The notes under the pieces: model-generated
Seen by the model: the letters and a program-made list of their open reading frames with translations, nothing else
Databases searched by the model: none
Told to the model about the DNA's origin: nothing
Shown: positions 55,272 to 64,000 of the stretch, piece by piece
Numbering within the stretch: the stretch's first letter is position 1
Layout of the letters: every line of letters starts with the position of its first letter
Position numbers and translations under genes: made by a program
Source: Paraburkholderia monticola
Lineage (GTDB): Bacteria; Pseudomonadota; Gammaproteobacteria; Burkholderiales; Burkholderiaceae
Direction: 5' to 3'
NCBI RefSeq assembly: GCF_001580545.1
Contig: NZ_LRBG01000002.1
Span: 62,001 to 126,000 of the forward strand
DNA: 64,000 nucleotides

Positions 55272-57155
55272 ATGACGGTGGACAGGCGCGGCGCGGTGTT
55301 CGCGCTGCTCGACGATTGCGGTGCAACGGCGGCGCGTCCGTCGAGCCGCTTGTACACGGGATTCGTGCGCGAGCGGGTCTGCACTGAGGCGGCCCAGCTC
55401 GACGCCGTGTGCGACAGCGTCGCGGCGGATACCCGCAACGGTTTGCACGGCGTCGTGCTGGCCGACTATGAATTTGGCCGTGCGCTCGTCGGTATCGATG
55501 CGCTTCGGCCCACTGAAACGCAGCGTGGCAATGCCACGCTGCGTTTTTTATTGTTCGAGCGCTGCGCGAAGCTCTCGCGCGACGAGGTCGACGCCTGGCT
55601 GATGACACGCGACAACGGCGCGCCGGAGCCCTCGGTCGCGGGCACGGCGAACGTCTGCGAAAGCGTTGACCGCGAGGAGTTCGACGCGGCGATCGAGGCG
55701 GTTCACGCCGCCCTGCGCGCGGGCGATTCCTATCAGGTCAACTACACCTACCGGCTCGGCTTCGACGTGTTCGGCTCGCCGCTCGCGTTCTATCGGCGTT
55801 TGCGCGCGCGTCAGCCGGTGTCGTTCGGCGCGCTGATCGCATTGCCGGACGACGCGTGGGTGCTGTCGTGTTCGCCCGAGTTGTTCGTCGAGAAGCACGG
55901 CGCGACGTTGCGCGCGCGGCCGATGAAGGGCACCGCGCCGCGCTCGGAAGATCCCGTCACCGACCGGGGCAACGCCGAATTCCTTGCCAACGATCCGAAG
56001 AACCGCGCCGAGAACGTGATGATCGTCGATCTGTTGCGCAACGACCTGTCGCGGGTCGCGCGGATCGGGTCGGTCAACGTGCCCGCGCTGTTTTCGGTCG
56101 AGCCGTATGCGTCGGTGTGGCAGATGACGTCGACGGTCGAGGCGACCTTGCTCGGCGGCACCTCGTTCGCGACGATTCTGCGCGCGTTGTTTCCGTGCGG
56201 CTCGATTACCGGTGCGCCGAAGCATCGCACGATGCAGCTGATCGACGAGCTTGAAAGCACGCCGCGCGGGCTTTATACCGGCGCGATCGGCTGGCTCGAT
56301 GCGCCGGGCGATGATCGCGATTGCGGCGACTTCTGCCTTTCTGTCGCGATCCGCACGCTGACGTTGAGCGCGTCGGGGCAAGCCGGCGGCACGGGCGGTC
56401 TGCGCGGCAGCATGGGCATCGGTGCGGGCATCGTGCTCGACAGCGTGGCCGCCGACGAGCACGAGGAGTGTCGATTGAAAGCACGCTTTCTCACTGGCGC
56501 CGAGCCGGGCTTCGACCTGTTCGAAACGATGCACGCGACACGGGAAGATGGTGTGCGGCATATCGAGCGACATCTGCAGCGTTTGTCGTCGAGCGCCGTG
56601 GTGCTCGGTTTCGGGTTCGACGAGGGTCGCATTCGTGAAGAGATCGCCGCGCAGTGCGCGGCGCTGCCTGCGCGCACGCCGCATCGCATGCGGCTCGCAT
56701 TGAGCAAGAGCGGCGCGACACAGATCACGACAGCGGTACTCACGCCGTTGGCGGAGGCGACCGTTGGTGTTCTGCTCGGCTCCGAAGCGCAGTTCGCGCC
56801 GACCAGTGCCGCCGATCCGCTGCTGCGCCACAAGACCACGCGCCGCGCCGACTACGACCGCGGCTGGCGCGAAGCCGAAGCGAAGGGCGCCTTCGACACG
56901 CTGTTCTTCAACGAACGGGGCGAGCTGACCGAAGGCGGCCGCTCGAACGTATTCGTGAAGCTCGGGGGACAGTGGTGGACGCCGCCGCTCGCGTCAGGCG
57001 TGCTGCCTGGCGTGATGCGAAGCGTGCTGCTCGATGAGGCGTCGGGCCTGCAGGCCGGTGAAAGGGTGCTGACGCAGGCCGATGTGCTGAACGCGGAAGC
57101 GTTGCTCGTGTGCAACGCGTTGCGCGGCGCGGTTCCGGCACGGGTCGTTCGTTAG
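55272..57155 (+). CDS. pabBC: Fused aminodeoxychorismate synthase component I and aminodeoxychorismate lyase
   Basis: Makes 4-aminobenzoate for folate. 627 residues from ATG 55272; a TTG four codons earlier is possible. The N-terminal two-thirds are PabB: the active-site lysine motif PMKGT is near residue 218 (PabB type, where anthranilate synthase has PIAGT), followed by NRAENVMIVDLLRNDLSRV and CGSITGAPKHRTMQLI. From about residue 410 a PabC-type PLP lyase follows, with FDLFETMHAT, KTTRRADYDRGW and EGGRSNVFVK. The PabA amidotransferase is not in the window. It starts 18 bases after dnaJ and may be read from the heat-shock operon. Confidence 0.93.
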   Translation: MTVDRRGAVFALLDDCGATAARPSSRLYTGFVRERVCTEAAQLDAVCDSVAADTRNGLHGVVLADYEFGRALVGIDALRPTETQRGNATLRFLLFERCAKLSRDEVDAWLMTRDNGAPEPSVAGTANVCESVDREEFDAAIEAVHAALRAGDSYQVNYTYRLGFDVFGSPLAFYRRLRARQPVSFGALIALPDDAWVLSCSPELFVEKHGATLRARPMKGTAPRSEDPVTDRGNAEFLANDPKNRAENVMIVDLLRNDLSRVARIGSVNVPALFSVEPYASVWQMTSTVEATLLGGTSFATILRALFPCGSITGAPKHRTMQLIDELESTPRGLYTGAIGWLDAPGDDRDCGDFCLSVAIRTLTLSASGQAGGTGGLRGSMGIGAGIVLDSVAADEHEECRLKARFLTGAEPGFDLFETMHATREDGVRHIERHLQRLSSSAVVLGFGFDEGRIREEIAAQCAALPARTPHRMRLALSKSGATQITTAVLTPLAEATVGVLLGSEAQFAPTSAADPLLRHKTTRRADYDRGWREAEAKGAFDTLFFNERGELTEGGRSNVFVKLGGQWWTPPLASGVLPGVMRSVLLDEASGLQAGERVLTQADVLNAEALLVCNALRGAVPARVVR

Positions 57156-57195
57156 AGCGTTGAAGCCGGAATGCCGCGCGCGCGGCAAAGAAGTA

Positions 57196-58017
57196 TCAGA
57201 ACGTGTGCTCGGCGCCCGGAAACGTGCCGTCTTTCACGGCCCGCACATACGCCTCGACGGCTGCCTGGATGTTCGGCTGCCCCTGCATGAAATCTTTCAC
57301 GAAGCGCGGCCGCTTGCCGGGGAAAATCCCGAGCATGTCGTGCAGCACGAGCACCTGGCCCGAGCAGTCGACGCCCGCGCCGATGCCGATCGTCGGAATG
57401 CGCAGTTGTTTCGTGACCTCGCCCGCGAGTTGCGACGGGATCGCTTCCATCACGATCAATTGCGCGCCGGCTTCCTGCACTGCGAGCGAATCGCGCAGCA
57501 GCTGACTCGCGCCCGCTTCGGTCTTGCCCTGCACCTTGAAGCCGCCGAACGCATGCACCGACTGCGGCGTGAGACCGACGTGCGCGCACACGGGAATCGA
57601 CCGCTCGACCAGAAACCGCACCGTGTCCGCGAGCCACTCGCCGCCTTCGAGCTTGACCATCTGCGCGCCCGCGCGCATCAGTTCGACCGAACTCCTGAAC
57701 GCGTCTTCGCGCGTGCCGTAGGTGCCGAACGGCAGGTCCGCGACGATCAGTGCCGCCGGCCGCGCGCGCGCGACGCTCGCCGTGTGATACGCGATATCGG
57801 CCAGCGATACCGGCAGCGTGGTCGCCTGACCTTGCAGCACGTTGCCGAGCGAGTCGCCGATCAGCAGCACGTCGACGCTCGCGCGATCGAGCAGCGCGGC
57901 GAAGCTCGCGTCGTAACAGGTGAGCATCGCGATCTTGTCGCCGGCCTCGCGCATTGCCTGCAGTTTCGGCACGGTGATCGCGCTCCGGCTCGCTTCCTGC
58001 AAATAAGTCATGGTCAA
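57196..58017 (-). CDS. panB: 3-methyl-2-oxobutanoate hydroxymethyltransferase
   Basis: First enzyme of pantothenate synthesis, forming ketopantoate. 273 residues. An N-terminal [30 protein letters not shown] is followed by [15 protein letters not shown] near residue 140 and the catalytic glutamate in [12 protein letters not shown] near 180. It starts at ATG 58017, 30 bases after the deoxynucleoside kinase on the same strand. It converges on pabBC. Confidence 0.97.
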   Translation of the reverse strand: MTMTYLQEASRSAITVPKLQAMREAGDKIAMLTCYDASFAALLDRASVDVLLIGDSLGNVLQGQATTLPVSLADIAYHTASVARARPAALIVADLPFGTYGTREDAFRSSVELMRAGAQMVKLEGGEWLADTVRFLVERSIPVCAHVGLTPQSVHAFGGFKVQGKTEAGASQLLRDSLAVQEAGAQLIVMEAIPSQLAGEVTKQLRIPTIGIGAGVDCSGQVLVLHDMLGIFPGKRPRFVKDFMQGQPNIQAAVEAYVRAVKDGTFPGAEHTF

Positions 58018-58047
58018 TCCAGTGAGAAAAGAGAATGGCCGCGCCGC

Positions 58048-58728
58048 TTACAGCGACGTGCCTTTGACAAAGAATTCCTTGCGGCCGCGCATCGTCTCGA
58101 TGCGTTCGGTCAGTAGCGCAAGGTCCGCGTCGGAGTCGAGCGGATTCAGATGTTCGGCGTTGACCGTCAGCACGGGCGTGCGGTCATAGTGGTAGAAGAA
58201 TTCGTTGTACGCGTCGCACAGTGCGCGCAGATATGCATCGGAAATCTGCAGCTCCATCGGCACCGCGCGCTTCTGGATGCGCGCGAACAGCACCTCGGGG
58301 CTCGCCTGCAGATACACGACGAAGTCCGGCTCCGGCGCGCTGACCTCGAGCCTTGGAGCCAGCGCGCGATACAACTGCCACTCGTCCTCCTGCAAGGTCA
58401 GACGGGCGAAGATGTCGTTTCGCTGGGTGATGAAGTCGGCGATCAGCGGCGTGCCGCTTGCCTGCGCGGCGCTCACTTGCTGCGCCTGCTGCGCGCGTTG
58501 CAACGCGAAGTGCAACTGCACCGGCAGCGCATAGCGCGCGGTGTCGCGATAGAAGCGTTCGAGAAACGGATTGTCCTGCGCCTGCTCGAATAGTTCGTGC
58601 ATCGACCAGCGTTGCGCGAGGCGCCGTGCGAGCGATGTCTTGCCGACGCCGATCGGCCCTTCGATCGCGATATAGCCGAACGGCGGGTGCAGTTGCGGCG
58701 CGGTGACCGTGAGCGGCGGCGAACTCAT
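58048..58728 (-). CDS. Deoxynucleoside kinase family protein
   Basis: P-loop kinase of the deoxyadenosine/deoxyguanosine kinase (dNK) family, which salvages deoxynucleosides. 226 residues from ATG 58728, overlapping the folK stop as ATGA. The P-loop is EGPIGVGKTSLARRL near residue 23. Typical dNK features follow: QDNPFLERFYRDTARYALPVQLHFALQR near 50-75, FVVYLQASPEVLFARIQKR near 135 and YNEFFYHYDRTPVLTV near 175. The exact nucleoside is unknown. Placement between folK and panB is common in beta-proteobacteria. Confidence 0.9.
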   Translation of the reverse strand: MSSPPLTVTAPQLHPPFGYIAIEGPIGVGKTSLARRLAQRWSMHELFEQAQDNPFLERFYRDTARYALPVQLHFALQRAQQAQQVSAAQASGTPLIADFITQRNDIFARLTLQEDEWQLYRALAPRLEVSAPEPDFVVYLQASPEVLFARIQKRAVPMELQISDAYLRALCDAYNEFFYHYDRTPVLTVNAEHLNPLDSDADLALLTERIETMRGRKEFFVKGTSL

Positions 58729-59267
58729 TCGCAGCGGCCTTTGTCGGCGGAATCGCCGCTCAGCGCATTGAGCATCGGACACTGGCAGGGCGACTTCACC
58801 TTCTCGATGCGCTGGTCGCTGACGCTGTCGAGCAGCGCGGCGGCCTGGCCGTGTCGGGGAATGACGATCGCCGCGTCGATCTCGACGAGCGGCACCAGCA
58901 CAAACGCGCGCTCGACGAGGCGTGGATGCGGCACGATCAGATCGGCTTCGTCGATCGACTGATCGCCGTACAGCAGGATGTCGAGATCGAGCGTGCGCGG
59001 CGCATTGCGGAACGGCCGCTCACGGCCGAACTGATGCTCGATCTTGTGGCACAGCGCGAGCAGATGCCGCACGGGGAGCGTCGTTTCCAGCTTCACGACG
59101 CAATTGAAATAGTCGTCGCCGCCCGCGTCGATCGGGGCAGTACGATACAGGCTCGATTTGGCGAGCACGGTGATGGTGTGCTGTTGGGCGAGGCACACCA
59201 CCGCGTCTTTCAGGGTCTGGCGCGCGTCCCCGAGATTCGCGCCGAGGCCAAGATAAGCAACCGTCAT
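58725..59267 (-). CDS. folK: 2-amino-4-hydroxy-6-hydroxymethyldihydropteridine pyrophosphokinase
   Basis: Activates the pterin precursor for folate synthesis. 180 residues from ATG 59267 (MTVAYLGLGANLGDARQTL). The signature RNAPRTLDLDILLYGD is near residue 90 and the catalytic VPHPRLVERAFVLVPL near 115. The C-terminal 30 residues include CQCPMLNALSGDS, not needed for catalysis. The upstream extension to 59573 overlaps pcnB. It follows pcnB by 52 bases. Confidence 0.96.
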   Translation of the reverse strand: MTVAYLGLGANLGDARQTLKDAVVCLAQQHTITVLAKSSLYRTAPIDAGGDDYFNCVVKLETTLPVRHLLALCHKIEHQFGRERPFRNAPRTLDLDILLYGDQSIDEADLIVPHPRLVERAFVLVPLVEIDAAIVIPRHGQAAALLDSVSDQRIEKVKSPCQCPMLNALSGDSADKGRCE

Positions 59268-59319
59268 GGCATAACTTCCTGCAACTATCGTTTGACGGCT
59301 TTGTTCCGCGAACGCCGCG

Positions 59320-60915
59320 TCAGTCTTCGTGCGCGCCTTCAGGGCTCGCGTCGTTGTCCGTGCGTTCGGCGGACGAGCCGCCCTCCACTCCGTCACCTGA
59401 TTTGCGGTTTCTGGCGCCACCGCGCCGCCGTCGTTTTCTAGGGCTCCGGTCCTTCCCGCCTTGCGTGAGCAATGCCTCGCGCGCAGCGACGTCTCCTTCG
59501 ATGAACTCCGTCCACCACGCACCGACCGACTCGTCGAGTTCGCCCGATGCGCAGCGCAACAGGAGGAAATCATACCCCGCTCTAAATCTTTGGTGTTCGA
59601 GCAACTTCAGCGCGCTGCGGCCCGAGCGTTTTTCGAGCCGCAATTGCAGGCCCCAGATCTCGCGCATGTCGGCCGAGAAGCGCTTGTGGATCGCGAGCTT
59701 TTCGGTCTGCGTGTCGAGCACTTCGTCCATCGCGCGATGCAGCGCGGGCACCGGATATTCGCCTTCGGCCTCGAATTTTTGCCAGCGCTGCTGCACGTCG
59801 TGCCACAACAGCGTCGCGAACAGGAAGCCCGGCGACACCGGCTTGCCGGCGAGTACGCGGGCGTCGGTATTGGAGAGTGCGAGCGAAATGAATTTTTCGC
59901 CGGTCGGCTGCTCGAGCACGACGTCGAGCAGCGGCAGCAGACCGTGATGCAGGCCTTCCTGGCGCAGCCGCTTCAGGCACCCGAGCGCGTGACCCGACAG
60001 CATCAGCTTCAGCATTTCATCGAACAGACGCGCGGCGGGGACGTTGTTGATCAGGTCGGCCATCTTTTCGATCGGCGCGCGCGTGGCGACGTCGATATCG
60101 AAGTCGAGCTTGGCGGCGAAACGCACGACCCGCAGCATGCGCACCGGATCCTCGCGATAGCGCGTGGCCGGGTCGCCGATCATGCGCAACAGGCGCGCGC
60201 GCATGTCGGCCATGCCGTTGTGATAGTCCAGCACGGTTTCCGTGGCCGGATCGTAGTACATCGCGTTGATCGTGAAATCGCGGCGCGTGGCGTCCTCGTG
60301 CTGTTCGCCCCACACGTTGTCGCGCAGCACGCGGCCGCTCGCGTCGACCGCATGAGTGCGGCGGTCGAGCTCGTCGCGCTTCAGACGCTTCGGCAGCGGC
60401 GCGTCGGCCGCGGGTGGATCGACCAGGGCGCGGAACGTCGAGGTCTCGATGATTTCCTGGCCGAACTGCACGTGCACGATCTGGAAGCGCCGGCCGATGA
60501 TGCGCGCGCGCCGGAACAGTTTCTGCACCTGTTCGGGCGTCGCGTCGGTCGCGACGTCGAAGTCTTTCGGCTTGATGCCGAGCAGCAGGTCGCGCACCGC
60601 GCCGCCGACGATAAACGCGCGGTAGCCCGCCTGTTGCAGGCCCTCGGTCACGCGGATCGCGTTGCGCGAGATCAGTGTGGGGTCGATGCCGTGCACGTCG
60701 TGCGGAATGATGACCGGGACGTCCGGCTCGGGCGGCGCTTTGGCGGCGGCAGCGGCGGACTTGCGGCGCGGCCGCGCGGCCGTGCCGGTAGCGGATTTGC
60801 CGCGCGTCGGCGGTTCGTCGTTGGCGTTGCTGTCGGCTTGAGTTTCGGCGGAGAGCGTGTCGTCAGCGGTCGCCGCGTCCTGGCCGAATAGCTTGCGGAT
60901 GAGTTTCTTGATCAC
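59320..60915 (-). CDS. pcnB: Poly(A) polymerase I
   Basis: Adds 3' poly(A) tails that promote RNA decay. 531 residues. The N-terminus to ~75 is Ala/Lys-rich linker. The nucleotidyltransferase core has VGGAVRDLLLGIKPKDFDVATDATPEQV near residue 103, then RRDFTINAMYYDP near 205. The arginine-rich C-terminal tail (SPRKRRRRGGARNRK) and absence of an HD domain distinguish it from CCA-adding enzymes. Its ATG overlaps the HAD gene stop by 4 bases. Confidence 0.94.
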   Translation of the reverse strand: MIKKLIRKLFGQDAATADDTLSAETQADSNANDEPPTRGKSATGTAARPRRKSAAAAAKAPPEPDVPVIIPHDVHGIDPTLISRNAIRVTEGLQQAGYRAFIVGGAVRDLLLGIKPKDFDVATDATPEQVQKLFRRARIIGRRFQIVHVQFGQEIIETSTFRALVDPPAADAPLPKRLKRDELDRRTHAVDASGRVLRDNVWGEQHEDATRRDFTINAMYYDPATETVLDYHNGMADMRARLLRMIGDPATRYREDPVRMLRVVRFAAKLDFDIDVATRAPIEKMADLINNVPAARLFDEMLKLMLSGHALGCLKRLRQEGLHHGLLPLLDVVLEQPTGEKFISLALSNTDARVLAGKPVSPGFLFATLLWHDVQQRWQKFEAEGEYPVPALHRAMDEVLDTQTEKLAIHKRFSADMREIWGLQLRLEKRSGRSALKLLEHQRFRAGYDFLLLRCASGELDESVGAWWTEFIEGDVAAREALLTQGGKDRSPRKRRRRGGARNRKSGDGVEGGSSAERTDNDASPEGAHED

Positions 60916-61598
60916 GAGGGTTGGAAGAGTTCGAGGATGCGCCAGCCTTTGGCCTGCGCATGGGCGCGCAACGTGTCGTCCGGATTGGTCGCGATGGGAT
61001 CGGTGACTTTTTCGAGCAGCGGGATGTCGTTGTGCGAATCGCTATAGAAATAGCTGTGCTCGAAGTCGCTCCAGCTCTTGCCGAGCGACGCGAGCCACAT
61101 TTCGGTGCGCACGATCTTGCCTTCCTTGTAGCTCGGCGTGCCGGTCGGGCGGCCGGTGTAGGCGCCGTGCGGCTCGCCGCCGACGGTCTCCGCCTCGCAC
61201 GCGATCAGCGTGTCGACGCCGAACGCCTGCGCGATCGGCCGCGTGATGAATTCGTTGGTGGCCGTGACGACGCAGCACAGGTCGCCCGCTTCGCGGTGCT
61301 GCTGCACGAGTTCGAGCGCGACCGGCTGGATGGCCGGCGTGATGACCTCGTGCATGTATTGCGCGTGAAAGTCGGCGAGCTGCGCGCGCGTGTACTTCGC
61401 GAGCGGCGTCAGCATGGCGATCAGGTAGGCGTGAATGTCGAGCTTGCCGGCCTTGTAGTCGGCGTAGAAGCGGTCGTTTTCACGGGCGAAATTTTCGGCG
61501 TCGACCATGCCTTTTTTCACCATGAAGCGGCCCCATTCGTGGTCGCTGTCGGTGGGAATGAGCGTGTGATCGAGATCGAAGAGTGCAAGGTTAGCCAT
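60912..61598 (-). CDS. HAD-superfamily subfamily IB phosphatase
   Basis: HAD hydrolase of the SerB/CicA-like IB branch, 228 residues. The nucleophile motif FDLDHTLIPTDSDHEWG is at residues 6-22, motif II is VVTATNEFITRP near 110, and motif IV is YSDSHNDIPLLE near 185. The substrate is unknown; a small phosphomonoester is likely. It overlaps hda by 8 bases upstream and pcnB by 4 downstream, giving a tightly coupled trio. Confidence 0.9.
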   Translation of the reverse strand: MANLALFDLDHTLIPTDSDHEWGRFMVKKGMVDAENFARENDRFYADYKAGKLDIHAYLIAMLTPLAKYTRAQLADFHAQYMHEVITPAIQPVALELVQQHREAGDLCCVVTATNEFITRPIAQAFGVDTLIACEAETVGGEPHGAYTGRPTGTPSYKEGKIVRTEMWLASLGKSWSDFEHSYFYSDSHNDIPLLEKVTDPIATNPDDTLRAHAQAKGWRILELFQPS

Positions 61599-62343
61599 GG
61601 GGGCCTATTTTACTTGAAGCGGGAAGAGCGGCGTGTGAACCCGGCGCGGTGGCAGGATCGGGCGATGCGAGCATCGTGCGCAACAACGGCAACGTGACCG
61701 CGCGCTTCTGTTCGAGCGAGAAGCGGTCGAGCGCGTCGAGCAGCGCCATCAGGCTCGGCATGTCGCGGCGAAAGTGCGTGAGCAGGTAGGCCGGCACGTC
61801 GTCGGCAAGCATGATGCCGCGCTCGCGCGCCGCGCGTTTGAGCACCGCGGCCTTCGCGTCGTCCGGCAGCGGCGCGAGGTGAAACACGAGACCCCAGCCG
61901 AGGCGCGTGCGCAGATCTTCGCGCACGGTCATGCCGATCGGCGGCGCGTTGCCCGCGGCGACGAGCGCGCTGGTCGGATGCGCGCGCACTTCGTTGAACA
62001 GGTTGAACACGGCGATCTGCTGCGCGGCCGACAGCGCGTCGCAATCGTCGATCGCATAGAGCGCGACGCGCGGATCGAAGCCGAAGGCGGCGAGGCTGCT
62101 TTGCGGACCGGCGAAACGCGCATGCCCTGGCGGCGCCTCGTGCACGAGCGCCTGCAGCAGGTGCGTGCGGCCGCTGCCGGCCTCGCCCCAGACGTAAAAG
62201 GTGCGATCGGCGACCGGTCCGCAGGCGAGCGCGTCGTCGAGCTCACGCAGGCGCGTGACCAGCTCGGCGTTCGCGCCGGCGAAGAAATTGTCGAATGTCG
62301 ATGGCGGCGGGGTGCCGAGATCGAGCGTCAGTTGACGAAGCAC
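61591..62343 (-). CDS. hda: DnaA regulatory inactivator Hda, GTG start
   Basis: AAA+ protein that, with the sliding clamp, converts DnaA-ATP to DnaA-ADP after initiation. 250 residues from GTG 62343. The clamp-binding motif QLTLDLG is at residues 4-10, the Walker A-like GEAGSGRTHLLQ near 53, and the sensor/arginine-finger region near 150-190. The C-terminal ~30 residues are an Ala/Pro/Ser-rich extension overlapping the next gene. It diverges from purM across 276 bases. Confidence 0.93.
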   Translation of the reverse strand: MLRQLTLDLGTPPPSTFDNFFAGANAELVTRLRELDDALACGPVADRTFYVWGEAGSGRTHLLQALVHEAPPGHARFAGPQSSLAAFGFDPRVALYAIDDCDALSAAQQIAVFNLFNEVRAHPTSALVAAGNAPPIGMTVREDLRTRLGWGLVFHLAPLPDDAKAAVLKRAARERGIMLADDVPAYLLTHFRRDMPSLMALLDALDRFSLEQKRAVTLPLLRTMLASPDPATAPGSHAALPASSKIGPHG

Positions 62344-62581
62344 AGTAGGTTAATGCCGAAAATGAGGCTCAGGCCGCGAGTGGCCGGGACCTCGGGCGCC
62401 TGGATCGTTGCCAGGCGGTTAGTTGTCGTAAAGCGTGCTCGCCGGGTTGCCAGGCCGTGCGCTGCGAAGCGCGGTGGACTGAATTGTGCGGCCGGCGGCG
62501 CCGGAATCGGGGTCTCGTGTTGCAAAGTCGTTTCCCGGATCTCGTCGGAACGCGCGAATTCCAGCCAGGCGGCCAGCATCG

Positions 62582-62600
62582 GGTAAAATCGCATTTTACC
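62582..62600. promoter_or_regulatory. Perfect palindrome before purM
   Basis: GGTAAAATCGCATTTTACC: 8-base arms, 3-base spacer, 20 bases upstream of the purM ATG. TAAAAT inside the left arm is a plausible -10, so the element could be an operator over the promoter or a short 5' hairpin. Confidence 0.5.
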
Positions 62601-62619
62601 GACCTTCTTGCTCTTCCCC

Positions 62620-63675
62620 ATGAATCAACCGAAATCCGCTCCTGACGCTCAAGGTTTGTCGTATCGCGACGCCGGCGTGGACATCGATGCAGGTGACGCC
62701 CTCGTCGATGCCATCAAGCCCTTTGCCAAGAAAACCCTGCGCGACGGCGTGCTGGGCGGCATCGGTGGATTCGGCGCGCTGTTCGAGGTGCCGAAGAAGT
62801 ACAAGGAGCCGGTGCTCGTGTCCGGCACCGACGGCGTCGGCACCAAGCTGCGTCTCGCGTTCCAGCTGAACAAGCACGACACGGTCGGCCAGGATCTGGT
62901 CGCGATGAGTGTCAACGACATCCTCGTGCAGGGTGCCGAACCGCTGTTCTTCCTCGACTATTTCGCCTGCGGCAAGCTCGACGTCGGCACGGCGGCGACC
63001 GTCGTGAAGGGCATTGCGCAAGGCTGCGAGCTGTCGGGTTGCGCGCTGATCGGCGGCGAAACCGCGGAAATGCCGGGCATGTACCCGGACGGCGAGTACG
63101 ACCTGGCCGGTTTCGCGGTCGGCGCGGTGGAAAAGAGCAAGATCATCGACGGCAGCAAGATCGCTCCCGGCGACGTGGTGCTCGGCCTCGCATCGAGCGG
63201 TATCCATTCGAACGGCTTCTCGCTGGTGCGCAAGATCATCGAGCGCGCCAATCCCGATCTGAACGCCGACTTCGACGGCCGCTCGCTCGCCGACGCGCTG
63301 ATGGCGCCGACGCGCATCTACGTGAAGCCGCTGCTCGCGCTGATGCAGCAGATCGAGGTCAAGGGCATGGCGCACATCACGGGCGGCGGCCTCGTCGAGA
63401 ACATCCCGCGCGTGCTGCGCGAGGGTCTGACGGCCGAGCTCGATCAAAGCGCGTGGCCGCTGCCGCCGCTGTTCTCGTGGTTGCAGAAGCACGGCGGCGT
63501 CGCCGATGCCGAAATGCACCGCGTGTTCAACTGCGGTATCGGTATGGCGGTGATCGTGTCGGCAGCGGATGCCGAAGCAGCGATCGGTCTGCTGTCGGCG
63601 GCGGGCGAGCAGGTCTGGAAGATCGGCACGGTCCGCGAGAGCGCGGCCGGCGAAGCGCAGACGGTCGTGGTCTAA
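62620..63675 (+). CDS. purM: Phosphoribosylformylglycinamidine cyclo-ligase (AIR synthetase)
   Basis: Fifth step of purine synthesis. 351 residues from ATG 62620 ([25 protein letters not shown]); an upstream in-frame start at 62608 overlaps the leader. Conserved [10 protein letters not shown] is near residue 50, [17 protein letters not shown] near 68, [24 protein letters not shown] near 146 and [15 protein letters not shown] near 248. It is a single gene preceded by the palindrome at 62582-62600 and converges on miaA. Confidence 0.97.
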   Translation: MNQPKSAPDAQGLSYRDAGVDIDAGDALVDAIKPFAKKTLRDGVLGGIGGFGALFEVPKKYKEPVLVSGTDGVGTKLRLAFQLNKHDTVGQDLVAMSVNDILVQGAEPLFFLDYFACGKLDVGTAATVVKGIAQGCELSGCALIGGETAEMPGMYPDGEYDLAGFAVGAVEKSKIIDGSKIAPGDVVLGLASSGIHSNGFSLVRKIIERANPDLNADFDGRSLADALMAPTRIYVKPLLALMQQIEVKGMAHITGGGLVENIPRVLREGLTAELDQSAWPLPPLFSWLQKHGGVADAEMHRVFNCGIGMAVIVSAADAEAAIGLLSAAGEQVWKIGTVRESAAGEAQTVVV

Positions 63676-63758
63676 AGATCGACGAAGGTTCGCGTGGCGT
63701 GCCGCAATGGTGCGCCGCGCGGGCTTCGAATCCCCACTCCCTCATCCCGATCGGCGCG

Positions 63759-64000
63759 TCAAACCAGCGTCTCGATCAACTCCACCACCCGCGCCGTCGC
63801 GTGCGGATCGCAGCAATCCACCACCTGTCTTTCCGGCATGCTACGCAGCCATGTGAGCTGGCGCTTGCACAGCTGTCGCGTCGCGAAGATGCCCTTGTCG
63901 CGCATGGTCCGATAGTCGGTCGCGCCATCGAGGTATTCCCACACCTGCCGATATCCGACACAGCGCATCGACGACATCTCGGGCAGCAGATCGCCGCGCG
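63759..64000 (-). CDS. miaA: tRNA dimethylallyltransferase MiaA, C-terminal part only
   Basis: Isopentenylates A37 of UNN-reading tRNAs. Only the last ~80 residues are present; the start lies beyond the right edge. The fragment [15 protein letters not shown], the [28 protein letters not shown] block and the stop at 63759-63761 match the end of MiaA. It converges on purM. Confidence 0.93.
   Translation of the reverse strand, partial: RGDLLPEMSSMRCVGYRQVWEYLDGATDYRTMRDKGIFATRQLCKRQLTWLRSMPERQVVDCCDPHATARVVELIETLV

Overview
The window is a conserved chromosomal segment of a high-GC beta-proteobacterium. Gene content and order (yajC-secD-secF behind queA-tgt, hrcA-hemH-hslR-grpE-dnaK-dnaJ-pabBC, hda-HAD-pcnB-folK) point to Burkholderiaceae, most likely Paraburkholderia or a close relative. 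That placement is inferred from protein similarity recalled from memory, not from a search. Almost all genes are housekeeping. No rRNA, tRNA, CRISPR array, prophage or insertion sequence was seen. The only clearly accessory item is a small toxin-antitoxin pair at 32.6-33.2 kb.

Layout. 1-7.3 kb (minus): a split pqiA (two single-domain genes), pqiB and pqiC, then a Gcr-type membrane protein and an rlmL-like rRNA methyltransferase cut by the left edge. 7.8-11.1 kb (plus): cytochrome b561, two YceI-family periplasmic proteins, and an MHS-type MFS transporter. 11.2-17.3 kb (minus): queA, tgt, yajC, secD, secF. 17.6-24.6 kb (plus): recG, then an oxidative-stress block (oxyR, catalase flanked by two unannotated small ORFs, dps), then ubiA. 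24.7-31.8 kb (minus): a D-lactate dehydrogenase-like gene, glcD, glcE, glcF, a PLP-homeostasis protein and proC. 32-42 kb: a PduO-type adenosyltransferase, the toxin-antitoxin pair, aroG, tldD, a nitrilase-family amidase and yhdP. 42-50.5 kb: glnE, recN, nadK, hrcA, hemH, hslR and a small membrane-peptide gene. 51-57 kb: grpE, dnaK, dnaJ and a pabB-pabC fusion. 57-64 kb: panB, a deoxynucleoside kinase, folK, pcnB, a HAD phosphatase, hda, purM and the 3' end of miaA.

The most interesting item is upstream of aroG (DAHP synthase, first step of aromatic amino acid synthesis). The minus strand at 34.64-34.85 kb carries a promoter, a 22-codon leader ORF with eight consecutive aromatic codons (FYFYFFWY), and an intrinsic terminator ending in eight U. 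Mutually exclusive pairing segments link them: segment 1 with 2, 2 with 3, and 3 with 4. This is the full architecture of a ribosome-mediated transcription attenuator that would sense charged Phe, Tyr and Trp tRNAs.

Secondary items are a 46-bp perfect dyad in front of the small ORF-catalase unit next to oxyR, three small ORFs (39, 54 and 53 aa) with good ribosome-binding sites, a textbook sigma-32 promoter before grpE, and palindromes in front of the toxin gene and purM.
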